Positions 61,613 to 64,000 of a stretch of 64,000 nucleotides of DNA are shown piece after piece. The first letter of the stretch is position 1. Every line of letters starts with the position of its first letter. The stretch spans positions 4,696,620 to 4,760,619 of the forward strand of contig NC_087389.1 in NCBI RefSeq assembly GCF_963675165.1, read 5' to 3'. Under the pieces are notes generated by a model. It did not search any database and had not been told where the DNA came from. It worked only from the letters and a program-made list of their open reading frames with translations. Both the position numbers and the translations under genes were made by a program. Origin of the DNA: Halichondria panicea (Eukaryota; Porifera; Demospongiae; Suberitida; Halichondriidae).

Positions 61613-64000
61613 CACCAATCGCTCTACCCCTGCTGTGCATTGCATGGGGTAAAAATTAATGTGCTATACGTGCACTTACGTCAAATAGTTCAGCCATCTC
61701 AACCATTTTTGACAGTAACGTATCCCACAGTTTGTAGAAAACACGGGTTATCTATAGATTGAAACGATAGTGTAAAATGATGCCCATCATGATAAAAATA
61801 GCTAGACTTACCTCTCTATTTTGTGGAGGTAAACACGTTCTCTCCCACTCATTTAGCACTGCAGTTTTTCGTGATTCTTCAAAGGCCTGTACTTAAAATA
61901 ATGAATTAAAATGATGAAAAAATATATACCTCCAAGTTTTCGTTGCACATATGTATCAACTCTTTGCTCACAGGATTACCACAGAGATCAATGTCACAAT
62001 GGTTCGCGGTACCGAAAACCTTCAAACTAGGGAACAGCTCTGGTAGACACTCAGTAAGAGCTATTACTCCATCATCATCAATGCAGTTGTCTCTGAGATC
62101 CAATTCATTTAAATTCTTACATATTACATTAGCAGACTTGAGATGGTGGATAACCATTATGATGTCGGCAGAGGTGAGAGAACAACAGTCAAAGCAGATA
62201 AGTTTTTCTAGTGATTGAAATGCTTGAAGAAACATTGCCAATAAAAGAGTTCTAGCCATTCCACTGAAATTAGAGCCAGTCAAGTACAAACTTGTTAAGC
62301 ATTTTAGGTAGAGATTCAACATCTCACAAGTGATTGTGTATTGAGATTCTGGGTGAAATGAAGTGGTAGGATGGGTAGCCGATAAATCTACGTGACGCAA
62401 TCGTAACGAAATGTTTTCCACAACTGATGAAATTAAACCAAAATTGTTACAAGAGAGGTCCAAGTATTCCAGGTCAGCACAGTGAGAGGCAATGGACTGT
62501 AAGAGGGTTGTCAGTAGAGCTTCATTGACGTCAGCATCATCAGTGAGGGTATTGGAGAGCCCCAGTTCCAACAGGTTGATAAGAGCACCAGACTGTACAG
62601 CTGTCTCTAATGACTGCATGCCAGACACTCCAAGAGGATTGTGAGATAAGTACAGTGTTGTGAGGCTCGTACAAGATGTGTGCATGAATGGAAGACATGA
62701 CGTCAGTGAAGTTATTATTATACAACGAGAGGTGGTCTAATGTTGTAAAGGCTGCTGAGGCTCTCTTGAATAGATCAGAGACACTTTTGTCAGACAACTT
62801 AGTCTGCCTGAGGGATAACTGTCGGACTTGAAGTCTATCTTCAGCCTTTGAAAGTATGTTTGTTAGTTCCGTAAGCAACTTATCTCGAATGCACAATTAC
62901 CTATTCTGATTTCCATATCATCACATTGCGTCATGTGACGAAGGATATAGAAACAAGCTTCATAGTCAAAAGGGCCGTCCCAGGAACTGATTAATTCATA
63001 TTGACCAACCAATTCACAAATTTTAATAGCAAAGCCAGGATTGGAAACTTCGAATGCTACATGACAAAAGAAGGGCGCTGGATTATTTTGCTTTACAACT
63101 ACCAGAAATTGATCCATCAAACTATCATTTAAACAGATGATTTTATCACTATGACTACCATTGTGTTTACTAGCAAGACCAAACATAAATCTCCACACCA
63201 TGTCAAACCGGCTACTGTCAGCACGAGCCTTAACAATCCTCAGTTTCTCTTTATTGGGTAGAGTAGCAAGATGGAGGGCAGCCAGAAACTCCTGGATGGT
63301 CAGGTGAGCAAAGTGAAAAGACAGACCGTGACCACCAGGTAGAAGTGATAGTGCAGACTGCAACAGACCAAAGCACTGCAATTTGTCACCAACTTCGGGT
63401 AAGTGAGAGGACAATTCAGCTTCTGAGAAAACCAGCTGATCAAGTAACAAGCATTCGTAGGCAAACTCACAGATCAACCAGAACGTGTCTTGTAGATCTT
63501 TCGGAATCTCATCAAAACTATTGAGGCCAATAGGACAATCAGGAAAATGTTTTTGGATATTGCGAAGGATAATGTTAAGAACGATTTGAGTGTACAGCTC
63601 AGTTAACGTATGAGGAAGCTTTTGGTCTAAAATATGCCACAAGTTACAAACAATGCCACAATTGAGGGGCACAGAACACACACTCTGAATGACTGGGTTG
63701 TTCTCAAGCTGCTCGATAAGAGAAGAAGCTTTCTCTGGGAATTGCTCAAACTCTGATTTTATGTACTGCTTGATATTTTCCTCGTTAAAACCAACTACCT
63801 CAACCAAACGGTCCACAGAAGGAAGGTCGTGAAGAGGAGCTGAAGCAGAAGGTCGTGAGGTGAGGAGAACAGAAGCAAATGGAAGAACATCACCAAAAAC
63901 AAGGTTGTATAAAAAGGACACTTTGGACTGGTTTTCATCACTGAGTTCGTCCCAGCCATCAGCTATGATGAGGACACCTTCTCCCTCTCTATCCTCCAAC

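Overview
This is animal nuclear DNA: genes are split by spliceosomal introns with GT-AG (once GC-AG) borders, the spacers are AT-rich, and short inverted-repeat transposons (MITEs) are dense. Two conserved genes, TRAP-delta (SSR4) and GRIPAP1/GRASP-1, place it in Metazoa. Expanded death-domain receptor genes with short introns and very many MITEs suggest an early-branching animal, most likely a demosponge. That assignment is inference; nothing in the window names the species.

Layout. 1-5022: repeat-rich spacer with a nested composite transposon. 5023-11434 (+): intact gene for an ankyrin / zinc-ribbon / Roc-COR GTPase / death-domain protein (about 2037 aa, 4 exons). 11435-16790: spacer invaded by two decayed, unrelated LINE-like reverse transcriptases and a perfect 64-bp palindrome. 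16791-23652 (+): second paralogue, its ankyrin half broken and its GTPase-to-death-domain half largely open. 27101-34010 (+): third paralogue, complete except for one in-frame TGA. 34457-35979 (-): SSR4 in 6 exons. 36188-45899 (+): GRIPAP1 in 28 exons, sharing a roughly 208-bp head-to-head promoter with SSR4. 46040-49742 (-) and 51492-55280 (-): two intact 7-exon NACHT-LRR genes ending in a death-fold domain. 55281-59239: stack of MITEs. 59240-63999 (-): third NACHT-LRR copy, decayed and cut by the window edge.

How the genes relate. Two tandem families of intracellular receptor-like NTPases lie side by side, three Roco-type and three NLR-type. Both carry the probable signalling death-fold domain at the C-terminus, on separate small 3' exons behind one huge sensor/NTPase exon. 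The Roco-type proteins resemble DAPK without its kinase. The NLR-type proteins have no recognisable N-terminal effector domain. Homotypic death-domain signalling from either sensor type is the natural hypothesis. SSR4 and GRIPAP1 are housekeeping genes embedded between the two arrays.

Exon borders were read by eye from splice signals, paralogue comparison and frame arithmetic; each reconstructed intact coding sequence is a multiple of three. No transcript data were available.
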